A DNA stretch of 64,000 bases, taken from Polyodon spathula (taxonomy: Eukaryota; Chordata; Actinopteri; Acipenseriformes; Polyodontidae). A model generated the notes under the pieces. That model worked only from the letters and a program-made list of their open reading frames with translations. It did not search any database and was not told the DNA's origin. Of the stretch, positions 1 through 11,780 are shown piece by piece. Made by a program: the position numbers and the translations under genes. Each line of letters opens with the position of its first letter. Position 1 is the first letter of the stretch. The DNA is taken from contig NC_054552.1 of the NCBI RefSeq assembly GCF_017654505.1, positions 34,420,097 to 34,484,096 on the forward strand, given 5' to 3'.

Positions 1-158
1 CTATGATTCTGAATATGATAAGGTCTCTTGCCCTCTTCTTTCTCTCCCTACAAGCAACGGCATGTCCCTTAATCCAAATAAAGCCCTCGCTGCTAATATC
101 CTTACACAGGTAATGGATGTAAATCCTGGACACCAGAAGTTCTCCAAACTGATCTGAG

Positions 159-243
159 CATCATTATAATATCTAGCTTTCCGAGGTGACTGTGGTGGCA
201 TCATTATAATATCTAGCTTTCCGAGGTGACTGGTGGCATCATT
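159..243. repeat. Two-copy direct repeat, about 40 bp
   Basis: A unit starting catcattataatatctagc is present at 159-198 and again at 199-236, followed by the first bases of a third copy. The second copy lacks two bases near its end (tggtgg in place of tgtggtgg). This is a recent small tandem duplication in unique sequence. No function is visible. Confidence 0.9.
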
Positions 244-290
244 CCTTAGAAAGATGCAGGCTATTGGCCAGCTAACTTAATTTTATTACC

Positions 291-344
291 ATTATTATTA
301 TTAGTAGTAGTAGTAGTAGTATTGTTGTTGTTGTTGTTGTTGTT
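291..344. repeat. Compound trinucleotide microsatellite (ATT)(AGT)(TTG)
   Basis: Three successive trinucleotide runs, ATT, then AGT/TAG, then TTG, follow one another without spacers. Each differs from the previous by one base, which suggests stepwise mutation and expansion of one ancestral array. Confidence 0.9.
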
Positions 345-1079
345 CCGCTGAGAACATTTATATCTGACTGAACTGTCTGCGGTTGCATTTTGGAGATTTT
401 CCAGCTGAGCTTTGATCTCCATCTCTTTATGCTTTTAAAAAATATTATCATGTGTTTGCTTGCTGTCCTGGAGCCATATCAGGGGTAAAAAACACAGCCA
501 TGGCAGAGCAGAGCAGAACAGCAACCTGTGTGTGTGTGTGTGTCTGTGTGTGTGTGCGCGTGTGTGTGCGTGTGTCTGAGTGGAGAGGGGGGTAGAGAAA
601 CAAGGAACAGGGCGTTCTAAATAAAGAAAGAATAGCATTGCTTCCTGTCGAGAAGGGAGAGAAGCAAGATGAGGGCCTGGACCCTTCACTGTGCATCAGC
701 CAGGTACACTGAGGCTGGAACACAGGAGAAGGCAACACAACAAACCTGGTGAGAAGAAAATAAACAGCCGCTTATTTTACTGATCTATTTATTTATTTTG
801 GATAGAACTGAAGTGCAAAAACAAGTCATTATACCCTTTTGCAGGTTACAGTGGTATAGTAGAGTAAAAAGATAAGGAAAGGGCAAAGGCAAAACATACG
901 GATTGCTGTACAAGCAGGCGTTGGTAAGTGTGGAAAAGCACTGTGAAATCTAACACATAAAAACAGCTGGCACGTAAGAACGGTCACATCAAAATGACCC
1001 TTTATAAAGGGGAGTCAGGAAAGAACCTGTTTGTTAACCTGTGTTGATAAATTCTACTCTTGCAACAGGAACATTTGTT
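345..1079. other. Unique non-coding sequence with a GT-rich tract
   Basis: This stretch holds an imperfect GT microsatellite at 526-577 with cg and ct interruptions. The short reading frames overlapping it are artefacts of the dinucleotide run. The rest is unique AT-rich sequence in which I recognise no gene. Confidence 0.6.
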
Positions 1080-1460
1080 TCATTTGCAAGTGGCCTTTAA
1101 GTTGTTGCAATTATATTATTAATTAACTCCATTAAATCATAAAATAGTGAAAAAAAATAATGAATGGAATAAACTGTGTCTGCATTTCCCAGCTTCTTCT
1201 TAACTGCTCAATGCCATGCAGATGAATTCATTTTAATCAGAGCAATTCTGATTCATGATTAAAGAAAATACATCGGGGTAAACAGGCATGCATGTAATTG
1301 TTAATTACATACAGAATGGCAAAACTATTTGATTCTATTTTTTTAACAGCTTCCAGGTAGTGATTATTAGATAATTACATACACTGTTAATTAACAAAGC
1401 TTTCAAGTAATGTGTTGCCTTATTAAGAGCCTCCTTGAGTAATATGCTATTGCTAAAATA
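1080..1460. promoter_or_regulatory. Candidate conserved non-coding element rich in homeodomain cores
   Basis: Non-repetitive AT-rich sequence contains many TAATTA, TTAATTA and TTAAT cores, for example attgttaattacatac near 1298 and ctgttaattaacaaag near 1385. Such cores are bound by homeodomain proteins and are typical of developmental enhancers. Conservation cannot be seen from one sequence, so this is an inference from texture. Ordinary AT-rich DNA is the alternative. Confidence 0.25.
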
Positions 1461-2389
1461 TTTATACATGACAAACATGTAGCTTTATTAACTTATATTG
1501 ACATTCACACTTTGGAACTCCCAAAATAGTGTAAATGTCTTGAGCAAATGCTGCCTAATAGCTCTGTGATGTGCAATGATACTGAATGAAATATTCACGC
1601 AGCTGTTAATTCCTATCAAGAACTGTATTGGAGGGGGTGAATAACTGTTGCTACTATTGGTATACAGCAAGATCAGACTGTCCAAGATCAGGATGTCACA
1701 CCGTGTCATGACTTGCTATTTATTTCTAGTGCATGTATCAATTCCGAAGGCGTATTTTTTCCTGAGTTCTGATGTCAATTCCCTGCAGCCAACCTTCAAA
1801 GAGGCTGGGAATTCTGATGTGAATAGGAACAGTGACAACATCAGTACTGTGGTACTGACCAGAAGGATGCAATACCTTAAATTGCTGTAATAGTGAAACA
1901 AGACCAGACTGGCAGCATTAGTCAATAGAAAAAGCTCAGTGAAAGTGCTGGTGTTATAGGTACTGTGAGCCACATTAAGATCTGCTGCCACTGCCTCCAT
2001 AGTGTTTGGAAGGTACACATTTGCACTGCATGGGAGTTCCATTTATTTGAAAGCAACGGTTTGTTCACAGCGATAATGCTTAATAAGCATTACACAAAAA
2101 TAATAAACCATTGCTTATCAACGAGAAACCAAAAAAACAGTCAATGGAAATGTTGCCACCTCAGGATAAATTAGACTGGTAAATGTTTACTGCAGCTCTT
2201 AACTAGCAATTGATTAACCTGTAAATTCCCATCACCCAGCTGCTGCTAGGAGTGTTTACCATAAATACGAGGGTGAAAAGGAATCCAGATGCATGGAGAG
2301 CAATCTGGCATGTTCTAAAGTAACACTGATGGATGGCGGGTTGAATAGGTATTGGTTTTAGTTAAACATGACAGAGTGAAAGATGGCAG
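1461..2389. other. Unique non-coding sequence, no gene recognised
   Basis: Short frames here (up to 108 codons on the minus strand) have no recognisable domain and are interleaved with stops. The part at 2190-2330 has mixed composition and could be a regulatory remnant. I see nothing firmer. Confidence 0.5.
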
Positions 2390-3330
2390 AGCCACTGGTC
2401 ACAAAGGTCTAAAGGTCTTGTAATGCTTCGGCGTCTTGTTCCAGCAAAAGTGACCTTCTGATCTTTTCTTAAAAATGTACCAGCTGCTAATTTAGCAAGA
2501 GCTTGTGAAAAGTTTCCTGTTGTTCCTGGAGATGTGACAAAACGAAAATGTTACCATCTTCGGGGGTTCCTGAGCAATGCAATTCATGGAGGAGCCTTCT
2601 CAGGGCCAATTCCCAGAAGTCCAAAATAAAAAGAGGTCCAGTTCTAGTCTCAAGACAGCTGGGGTCAAAAGCTCCATTCCCAAAAGGGCCAAAGGTCCCA
2701 GTTGATGGTCCTAAAAGAAGCCAATGGTTGAATTCTGAAATGTCAAAAAGACACAAAGGACAGCATCAGGAGTCAAAACTGTCCAGCATCCATAGTAATC
2801 TAAAAAAAAAGGTCAAATTATTTGAACTGGAAAGGTCTAAGGAACAAAGAATGACCTGCAAAGGGCAAATATGTGAAGTGATATATAAATGAGATGCTCT
2901 TTATATATTTTTCTCTTTATCTTTTTCTCTTTATTTTTTTCTCTAGATATACATTTTATATATATATTTTTTTTTTATTTTGTTTGCTGCTTAAAAATGT
3001 GTTATGAATCGCATCTAATTTAGTTGGTCAGAAAAACAAGGAATCTGAAAATGAACAGAAAGATCAACCAAAAAGTGTTGGGCCTTTAAGTCTAATGGTC
3101 CTAACAGTTCTTGTAAGATGTGTGCTGGTTTAGACAGTGACACTGGACACTGCCTCTCTTTGAAAGGGTCCACCTGGATCTTTGTAACGCCCCACTGTAA
3201 TACATGTTTCAGAGGTTCTGCTGACCCAGTGATCTTGGGGCTCCTGAACGCCACAATTTCACATTTTCTGCATTGGGACCAAAAGCCACTTTTAGACTGA
3301 GAATGTCACCAGCAAAGGTACAGCAGCCTG
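2390..3330. other. Non-coding stretch enriched in AAGGTC/GGTCC words
   Basis: The words aaaggtc, ggtcc, ggtca and their complements recur irregularly throughout, for example aaaggtctaaaggtc near 2404, ccaaaggtccc near 2690 and aaaaggtcaaatt near 2808. A plus-strand frame at 2548-2892 (114 codons) is lysine- and serine-rich simply because of this word bias, and matches no family I know. It may be a very diverged tandem array or a decayed transposon. Confidence 0.3.
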
Positions 3331-5339
3331 CCAAAGCCCAGGATAACAAGAATGAGCACTCTGATGCACGGTAACCAATGGTGAGCTGCTCAGCAGCCAG
3401 GGGCCAAGCAAGAGGAAGAAGGGGCATTGGAGCTGGGATTGCTGTGTGCACAGTGCCACAGGAGACCTGGCTCCAGCAGTGAAGCCCAGTTCACGTGTGA
3501 CCTGCAAAGACATCTGGTCAGTCAGAAGCAGTGTGGAATCCCAGAAGAGTCTCAGAGAGAGGAGAAACACAGAAACACACACAGCTATAGCTCCACCAGC
3601 CCCTCCACAAAACACGCATCTGGGCAGCCTGCTTTCAAAACTGAAGAAGAACAACTAGTTTATCACAATGGCAGTTCACAGCAGTCTGCGCTAATGATTC
3701 TGCTCAAAGACCTGTTAAGATTCAGCCGGTAGGTCTAGAGGGTGCTTTGGGGGAACAGTTCTGTTAAAGAAACTATGCAAAGACCTTCATTAGTTATTAA
3801 GTAATTATGGAGCTGTATACAGAGCAATCTACAAAGCCATTTAAAAGTTATTAGCCTCACAAGCTTTCATAGAAACGTCAAACCAAGCAAACATTTTAAG
3901 ACATTACAGTATGTGCATTGAACCTGCAGCTTAGTGCACATAATAATAATGGTACTGTACAAGTGAAGCCAGGCTTGTATAATGACACACTGCAGGAAAT
4001 AGAAATACCTGCAGATAATCACGTCAATTCATGTTCTTTATCATGACATATGTACTCCCAGCTACTGACTAACTACCAATACTTGCTAGGGACCACGATG
4101 AAACTGAGACAAACATACTGTCTGCACACCAGGCAATCAGAAACAAGCTCTTCTTTCAGCCAAGCAACACAAAGTTAACACTTTGTGATTTTAACAGGTT
4201 TTTTTTTTTCTTCATATAGTCTTTAAGGTTAAGCTCGAGGTTAGTGTAAAAGGTTAGTTAAATGTTAATGGATGTTAATGCTGCAATTAAATTGTTGCTC
4301 TGATTGAGAACGGCGGTGCACTAAATCCACGTCAGCACTAGGATAGAGTACTGCTGCCATATAAATTACAAGGTGTAAATCTGCACAGACTAACTGGACG
4401 TTCACTCAATCTTTTTTCCTTTCCTCAACACTGTTAATGCTAACAGATATTAAAAATAGCATGTCATTTTGTTTTCAATTAGGCATTTTTAAAGCTGGCA
4501 TTCCACGGCGAGTGTTTTTTTTTATACCTATAAAATGTTGTCCTATAGTCCAGTGCGTACTGTATCTGACGAAAGCACCTGACATTTACAAAGACTTTTA
4601 TGGATGATCTTGTTTAAAAACGTGACACCAGCGTAGGAGGCTGTCTGGCCAAGAAAGTAAAAACAAGGCAAGTTGTGAAGATTTTCAGCCCTGGCATTGA
4701 TCCCTTCCAATGTGAAACACTCCAGTCAGCTGTTCATTGTATATGGTCATATACACTGTTCAATACCAAGGGTGGCTGCTACCTCTTCCTGGTAACCAGC
4801 ATTGAAACATGTAAGGGGCAGTATTCATTTCTGCACTGTCAGTACTGATTCTGACCTCTGCTGGGGAGATGAGAGTAAAAACTCTAGAACTGCTCCTAGA
4901 AAGCAGCCTGGCTCTACTTTGCAGTGATTAACGCTTGAGGAGCGTGCGCTAGCCGGTTCACGCCCAGTCTCAGTATAAAGTAAAATAATATAACAGTATC
5001 GAGCAATCCCCAGCTACTGTTGCCCTCCAGAGAGAGACGGTCTTGGCTGATGATAAGCCTGGCTCCCAGTTCAAACTCACAGGAAAAGCACAGGAGTTCA
5101 TTTACTATCAGCATCTGCATTTTCTAACTGCAAAGCCATGTAAAAAACCGCACGGATGGGCAAGATGTTGTTCTGAAATATCTCCCCTGCACACATTTGT
5201 GCAATCACACTGTTTCCGAACAGCATCTCTTGCTCCAGCTTGCCAGGCAGGGATAGGCAGCCCCAGGTTGAGGGTTCTGTCTTCGCAATAGAAGCTTTTC
5301 AGCCCCGCAGGCTTTAGACAGGCAGGCTCTGGGGGAAAC
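3331..5339. other. Unique non-coding sequence, no gene recognised
   Basis: Overlapping short frames on both strands at 3290-3730 give no coherent protein. Poly-T runs and TTAGTTA-type words occur around 4200-4300. No RNA gene, mobile element or long repeat is evident. Confidence 0.5.
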
Positions 5340-5560
5340 AGCAGAAAGCCATTAACTAACTGCAGTATTATCGTGATCCGCTCACAGGAACAAGCTACGG
5401 ACAGCTAATGAACTCGCCTTAACGTTTCTCAAGCTGAAGCGCACCACTGGGAACTCTGCTAGTACAAACAGCGTGACAGATCAATGCCTGATTCCTAAAT
5501 CAAGGGAAAAGGTTATTCTCTGTCTCTCTGGGATTCCACCAGCTCCTGCATCTCTGTGAA
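5340..5560. promoter_or_regulatory. Candidate conserved non-coding element
   Basis: Balanced composition without repeats, running from attaactaactgcag through gtgacagatcaatgcctg to a CT-rich end. It contains a TGACAGATCAATG word resembling TALE homeodomain (Meis/Pbx) sites. It stands out from the AT-rich flank, which has long T runs at 5600-5665. Inference from texture only. Confidence 0.22.
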
Positions 5561-6345
5561 ACCCCTTGCTTTTTTTTCTCTTTAAACCAAAATCATTATT
5601 TTTTTATCAATTTTTTTTTTTTAGTGCTAATTAAATGTAAGACAGGTGATTGTTTTTTTTTTTTTTAATTGCCTCCAGCATGGAGTGAAAGCAGATCTAA
5701 CGGGGATGTATTCACAGTCTGCACAGCCGCTGGCTGATCCAGCTGATGGCTGTCAGTCTGTGGGTCAGTCATGGATCTGATCGACTGCAGGTGGGTGGGT
5801 GCTGAAGGCAGCTGGAAAGAGCTGTTGACCAGCCCTGTGCTACATGTCTCCTTACCTGGAAAATGTCACTTTCAGATTAGTCACCTGCAATATTCCAACT
5901 GTCAAATTCACACACACTGGCACAACCTAGCAAGTACAGTATGCGTGACCTATTTTGGAATATAACCAGGACAATATACAGTGCCACAAGATATTTTTAT
6001 GATCAAGGAGTTATTGACTCCTGGCCCCTACTAAGGGATGAATTCAATCACAAACTACAGCTCTGCCATACGACCCCTGTAGCGCTTTCCCTGCTACACT
6101 GTGTTGTGCTATTCAATTCCAGACATACAGTAAGAGCACATACTCAGACATGCCTCTTCAAGAGCAAAGATACCAAATCCTTGAGTTAACATTGGGTAAG
6201 CGCCTTGTTGAAAGCACATGCAGAACATTCCATGCTTCTGAACAACTGGATTGAATGCCACCATTCAACAAAGGAATAATGCAGACAGGCTCTTTAGTTT
6301 AATGTGTGTGGTATCCAGCTCTGAGAAACAATTGCTGCTACAGAA
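5561..6345. other. Poly-T tracts, then unique non-coding sequence
   Basis: Several T runs of 9 to 14 bases lie between 5590 and 5665. The remainder is unique sequence with short frames (64 to 82 codons) that carry no recognisable motif. Confidence 0.5.
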
Positions 6346-6412
6346 ATGTGCATGTGCGCGTGCGTGTGCGTGTGCATGTGCATGTGTGTGTGCGTGTGCA
6401 TGTGCGTGTGTA
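6346..6412. repeat. Alternating purine/pyrimidine tract, GT/GC/CA type
   Basis: All 67 bases alternate strictly between purine and pyrimidine, made of tg, cg and ca steps (for example atgtgcgcgtgcgtgtgc). Such tracts can adopt left-handed Z-DNA under negative supercoiling. The frames reading MCMCACVCV or CACARACACA across it are artefacts. Confidence 0.9.
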
Positions 6413-7298
6413 ACTACCTCATTTTCTTTAATGCATTGCAGGACGTGACCAATCTAACACTGTGTACTGCATGTTTATCCTTTTATACAGCCACCGTTAA
6501 TAAAGCATGCACACACTCCAACCTGGAGGCTTTGGGATTGCTTCTTTTAATTATCCTTACACTATAAGACAAGCCTTTGCATGCCTGTTCGCAGGCTGCA
6601 CTTAGTATTGTTAGCCACTGAAGCCAAAGCCTCAGCCCTGCCTGCACATGGCTGCAGATCCCTGTTTTGTCAGCTACGAGACAGCTGTTCAGTACAACTT
6701 CATTCAGCTCTGAAGAGCTTTCTAATTTCCTCCAGACACCCGGGATCAAGATGATAAATGAATTCACTTGGGCAGCGTGGAGAGCAGCTTACTGACCCAC
6801 AGATTACACGCAGGTATCGATGCTGAACTAATGAGAAATCACAGGCACAGATTTCTGCAGTTTATTCCAATTACCTAACAACTGATCACAATTAAATGGA
6901 AATTAAACAAAAAAAAGGTGAAAAACTTTACATCATTTTTTTTTTAACATCTCATTTGAGATTCTTAGCAAGTATTGAATGCTTAGTTAACAGCTATTAT
7001 TAAATGATGTCAAATATTTACCAGTCACTGACGTTTTATTATTCAGGCAATCATGACAAAGGAGGTGGACTATTTAATTGCAGCCCTGGAGTATAGAGCC
7101 ATCTCTATTTACACAAAGCCTCAGATCTTCCCTGGATTTGAGAAGCAGTTCAATCTACCTGTCCATTATGTTTGGCCTCCCCTCTTGAGATTGCCTACAA
7201 AGGTGATCCTAATCCCAGTGCCAACTGACTCATTCCACTTGTTACCAAAATAACATTTTGATAAGACTAGTGTATTAAACCAGCCCTCAGGCTTAGTC
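6413..7298. other. Unique non-coding sequence, no gene recognised
   Basis: The sequence is complex but has no defensible reading frame. A minus-strand frame at 6483-6767 (94 codons) and a plus-strand frame at 7053-7253 (66 codons) have no known domain. The end leads into a poly-A tract. Confidence 0.5.
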
Positions 7299-7320
7299 AA
7301 AAAAAAAAAAAAAAAAAAAA
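7299..7320 (+). repeat. A22 homopolymer
   Basis: An uninterrupted run of 22 A follows ggcttagtc. It could be the tail of a decayed retroposed element on the plus strand, but I find no recognisable element body or target-site duplication around it. Confidence 0.85.
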
Positions 7321-8840
7321 GACATTAAGCATTTTGCATATACAGAACTTACAAAAATGCTTCATTATCAGTTCCAATCTGTACACAATCAATAAGGCAC
7401 CTATATACAGTATGTGTTACAAATGATGTTATAAACGAGCTTCAGGGCGGAAACAATCGTTTGGTGTCTGCTGTATTTGTGAAACAATTCACACTTTTAA
7501 AATATCAAACATTAATTCATGGACCATTAAATATAAAATAAAACAGTGGAAAAGGCAGCTCTTTGGAAAGAGGAGTCCCGTCCACGCTAAGGGGTTAGAC
7601 TGACACATTTGTCAAAGTTCACTGCAGGAATACCTCTGCTGCTCCCAGCCGGTGTAGAACCTTTGCAAGGACTCTGTCGTGCCTCTGGCTCACACCTTTC
7701 TGGTCAGTGGGTTCACGTCTCGAAGGAAGCTGCCAGGCCTCACAGCTGCCATGAGGAACTTGCTTTCTGGCTTCCAGTGAGGTGCATAGTGGGGTGCCCC
7801 ACGTCAACTGGCCTTGCTGCCCCAAAAAAGCCTGCTGGGAGTGTTTGAGATGTGGGCCTAGCGCTGGTACCTGAGGCGAGGTTAGCAAAGGTCCCGAACA
7901 CAGGGAAGGCATGATGAACAGGGGGAACTTGCACGCTTGTGGATCATTCTCCATCATGTTGGCATAACAGGGGTAGTGAAATGGCGACTCCCTTATGAGT
8001 TTTCAAACTGATCGGTTTGAATTGACTGTTGATGGCGACCGGGAATTTACTGCTGTTTAATTATTTTTTTCAGTTTTCTACTTTATTCAATGCTTGATGA
8101 AAAAAAAGGGATCCTAGACCCTGAAACATTACTGTGTACAAAGCCATTTTGCCAAGTGCCAGAAGCTAACGTGTGAAATATTAGGGTTCTGCTGACCGGT
8201 CCACTTCAGTAGACTGGATCCATTTTTGGTAGCACCGGCAATGAAATCTGGGTCAAAGCTGGTGTAGGGATTATGACAAGAAAGTAGGTTGTTCCAATGT
8301 GATAAACATATCTGAAACCACTGGATTTAATTGGTCAGCTACAGCAAGCAAAAGCATGTTTTCTTTGATGAAACAGTGACACACGTCTATTTCATTTGTT
8401 TTTAATATGAAGCAGACATTTATATTAGTATTATTAAAGTAGTACTAACAGAATGCAAATGAAGTCAAGTGTATTTAATAGAAATCAGCAGCGATCAATC
8501 AAAACCAGTTTAGCCAAATCAAGGAGAGATGCAGACAGAGAGAACTTGATTAAGGAGTCAAAAGGCACAAATAAGCTGAAAGCAACAGCACACAGTGGAC
8601 TCATTATTGGCAATTCAGATCCAAAAATAGACACAGCAAAGCTCACGTTTCTGCGTGGCCTTCAGCACTGAGCAGGGAAGCTTACCAGTACCTACCCAGT
8701 CGCTCATGAGTGGTCTTATGATTAAGCCTTGTCATTCATGTAATCTTGTATGCACAAGTACACTTTTTAATTAGGTTTTCCATATGGTTTAATCGAAGGG
8801 GCTGACATTTACTGCACTTATTTTTTCAAATACAGTGTTG
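7321..8840. other. Unique non-coding sequence with a weak stem-GAAAC motif
   Basis: No gene is recognised. The only notable spot is 8093-8127, where cttgatga, an A-run, an aggg/ccct stem and gaaac follow one another. This order recalls decayed hammerhead-like ends of some retroelements (see findings). Confidence 0.4.

Positions 8841-8900
<60 letters not shown>
8841..8900. repeat. (ATT)n microsatellite, about 19 units
   Basis: Perfect ATT trinucleotide repeats run to the end, where the array stops at ttatagaaat. Three further ATT arrays of similar or greater length occur at 19748, 24213 and 59179. Confidence 0.95.
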
Positions 8901-9511
8901 GAAATAATGTTAACTGTTTAATGATTTGCTGTATGTAGGGTTCTATGTTTTTGGTGTTTATTTTTAGGGGGGCACACACAATACTGTAAAGCAACTCATT
9001 TATAGGAAAGTGACCTGCTTTATAAATAACTTGTTTTAATGATGTTTCAATGAAACACAGTGGGCACAAAGAGTGCTGGGTAATACCCATTCCAAAGGAC
9101 ACTTTGTATTTATGCCTGCAATGTTAGCGTGCAACATTCTCCTCTCAGGCGCACTCAGACCTGTTTACAAGAACAAAATCGCCAATTTGAGACTTTGCTG
9201 CATTTAACGTGACAGTATTTATCTTGCTCTCCTTTTGTCCACCCCTCCATCTATAAAGAACCCCAGTCCTTTCATTCTCAAGTATTTGATGAGTGAATAT
9301 TTGATATTATATATATTTGATGATGATCATGAATCGTACCCAGACCAGCTGCCCTCCAGGACTCCAGCCTGTACGTATATTTCTAAAGTTTACTGAAATG
9401 CTGTCAAGGAGTTTTTAGTGGGAATCAACAGCACCTGAGATGGCTGTGTCTTCGGAAGGTAAAGGGAGCTGGCTCCTCACATCAAGCACAGTTAAATGTC
9501 ACTCCATAGCC
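8901..9511. other. Unique non-coding sequence, no gene recognised
   Basis: Non-repetitive sequence. The part near 9180-9250 (tttgctgcatttaacgtgac and following) has the look of conserved non-coding sequence, but this cannot be tested here. Confidence 0.4.
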
Positions 9512-9590
9512 TGGATTTTCAAAGGGATGAGCTCCAACATCGACGCAGAAAGGCAATGGTCTTGTATGCGAGCATCCCTTTGAAAAGCCA
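9512..9590. other. Hairpin-forming inverted repeat
   Basis: The left arm at 9512-9529 (tggattttcaaagggatg) pairs with the right arm at 9573-9590 (catccctttgaaaagcca): 17 of 18 positions pair, with one A/G mismatch. The stem can be extended inward by a ctc/gag pairing past a two-base bulge, giving a loop of nearly 40 nt. It has the size of a microRNA precursor, but could equally be an ancient palindromic repeat. No known mature microRNA is recognised. Confidence 0.6.
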
Positions 9591-10479
9591 CACAGTATGT
9601 GTTGCCTGCTTCTTATAACAGTCTCGGGTATACTTGCATATCTCTACACGCTACAACATCAGAAGCGCTGTGTAGAATTCACTAGACTAGATCCTATCGT
9701 TAACTTTACTAGTGCAGACTAGAAGCCATATCCATGAAGTCCAAATACCAGTAATTAAACTGTTACTTTCTTGGAAAGATTTATATCTAACTGAATGTAC
9801 TTGTTTATCTATGTGTTTGTTTTAGTTATGTACTATAGTTCACTTATTGAACATGTTCTTAACGCTGATATAAAAAAGAGCACTCTGATGGAACTATTCC
9901 AGTTACTTGGAAATCTCAGACAGCAAGACTCCTCAGTAGTGATGAAGAGGAAGAGTTAGTGCAGCTGCATATGTATCAAATGTCCTGAGATTAATGTTTT
10001 TTTTAAAAAAACCAAGTACTGCAGATTATATCAAAGACTTGCGGTGTACGCTGCTCCCATTTCTAACACTCAGGAAATAACACATTCAAATCAAGTCTGC
10101 AGTTCTATCTGCTGTAATTAATACAAACCAGATAACGCACACATAATTAGAGTTTGCTTAAATGCTACAACAAATCTGCAATGTTTTTGTTTTTTTTAAT
10201 ACTCGGTGCACAGTTTCTTTTTTTTTTTTTGTTTAAGTTGAATTACGTTTTCATACAAAAAAAAAGACAGCATTACTGCAGTTGCAATTTGTTATTCAAC
10301 AAGATGGTAAACATATTAACGGAGGTACAGTGAAGACTAACAATGAGTGTTCAGTTTGAAGTAAATAAAGCAAGTAAATAAATAAATACCCATCCCAACC
10401 CCACAGCCGTTACACAGTCTCACGAGCCTGACTGGGACGACTGTGTTTCAAGACAACATCTTCTTTTCTTCTAAACGCG
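9591..10479. other. AT-rich unique sequence with short homopolymers
   Basis: T runs of 8 to 12 bases occur at 9998-10006 and 10185-10230, and an aaat microsatellite at 10363-10387. No gene or mobile element is recognised. Confidence 0.5.
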
Positions 10480-10700
10480 TAGCTTTCAGGCCTACAGAAG
10501 CCCCCTCGGTCAGGAATTATCAGCGAGCTAACTCCAGAGAAGTGGGCCAGATCAATGAGCACATTCTCTGAGAGGATCGAGAGAAGCGGGAAGCAATCAG
10601 AGCTCTGTGGATCTGTGTGTCTTCAGGAGCCGATCGATACCGTGACAGGGCCAGGCTTTGTTCTCTCACCAACACTAAGATGTTTTACGTGCTTTACATG
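10480..10700. promoter_or_regulatory. Candidate conserved non-coding element
   Basis: This block is higher in CG steps than its surroundings and free of repeats, with words such as attatcagcgagctaactcc and ggagccgatcgataccgtg. It lies between AT-rich, homopolymer-laden flanks. It could be an enhancer or a short distal promoter; no TATA/initiator arrangement or splice-linked frame is visible. Confidence 0.22.
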
Positions 10701-11379
10701 ATTGCTTAAAGGTTTCTTGTTCTTCTTCCTGTTCATGCTGCTGTTGTTGTGGTTAGAGAAAGTTTGAGCCAGTCTCTGTACTGCACTGTGATTGACCTGA
10801 CATTGAACACAGGGGACTTGTGTTGCTTCTGTTTTAATTCATGCCTTTTTTTCTATTTTTATTTTATTTATTTTTTTTACTTTGGCCTTTTTCCATGAAC
10901 TTAAAGTACTTAGAAGTGTGGGCTGCAGTGGAGCTACTGAGGTGAGAAAAAGGTTATAATGAGCCTCTACTAATCAGCGGTCCATTCTGCACAAGACAGC
11001 AATCAGCTTTTCTTGTGTTCTGTGGAGGTTCTGCAATTCCAGTCCCAGACTGTTCATCCTCCATGGCTTCTTGGAGAGGTGTTGACAATGAACAGTGCAA
11101 GACAAGAAGGTGTCCTCATGCACAGCTTGTAGGGTCTTAGAAACCAGGAGATCTTCCAGACTCTTAACGAGTAAGCACAGATGTGCCCTTTCCTGACACT
11201 GCACTTCAGGTCATTGTACTCCGGCCCTGCACCCCAGCCACGCTGGTCCGGTTTTGTGTCATCTGTGTGCCTAGGCCTCATTAAGATGAGATGATGAAAA
11301 TGAGGGTCAAGGTATATAAAGGTAACCAGAGAGAAAGGGCAAGATGCAAAGGCTAACCGATGCCTATATCACAGCAGAG
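10701..11379. other. Unique non-coding sequence, no gene recognised
   Basis: Contains a T-rich stretch at 10845-10880. Minus-strand frames at 10974-11281 (75 to 76 codons) overlap in different frames and show no known domain. Confidence 0.5.
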
Positions 11380-11780
11380 GGCCATCCCTCCAGACCTCTC
11401 CCCTCAAAGGTGACCTCCAGGCCCGGGCATTATTTAATGAAGCAGGCCCTTATCATTATTTTACATGGTTGAAGAAAAGGCCAGAGAGAAAAGAGAATGT
11501 GTCGTTCTCAGAAAAGGATAGTGGGGAGAACACAAAGAAGGAGAGAAAGAGAATCAGAAAAAATCAAAAGCAAGCCTTTCGCTTTTCATGTCTCACTTGC
11601 CTCAAAAGAGAATAAGGAACAATCGGGCTTTGGGTCTCGTGTCCTCTCTGGCAATTAGACTCAGCTGATGAATTGAAAGGGATGAATGGCTGGGTTCAAG
11701 GCCTTCTGCAGGATTCACACAACAGGGTTTCTTCTTCTCCTGTCAGAGTGGCAGAAATGCAGCTGAATTTATTTTTCTTT
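11380..11780. promoter_or_regulatory. Candidate conserved non-coding element, purine-rich centre
   Basis: Repeat-free sequence with a purine-rich centre (gagagaaaagagaatgtg and similar) flanked by ttatttaatgaagcaggcc and ggcaattagactcagctgat. The mixture of ETS-like GGAA words, TAAT words and TTATCATTATTTT suggests regulatory DNA. Low confidence because only composition supports it. Confidence 0.25.

Noticed and set aside
2548..2892. 114-codon lysine/serine-rich frame
   Set aside because: Composition follows from local enrichment of purine-rich words; there is no domain and no exon-like boundaries.
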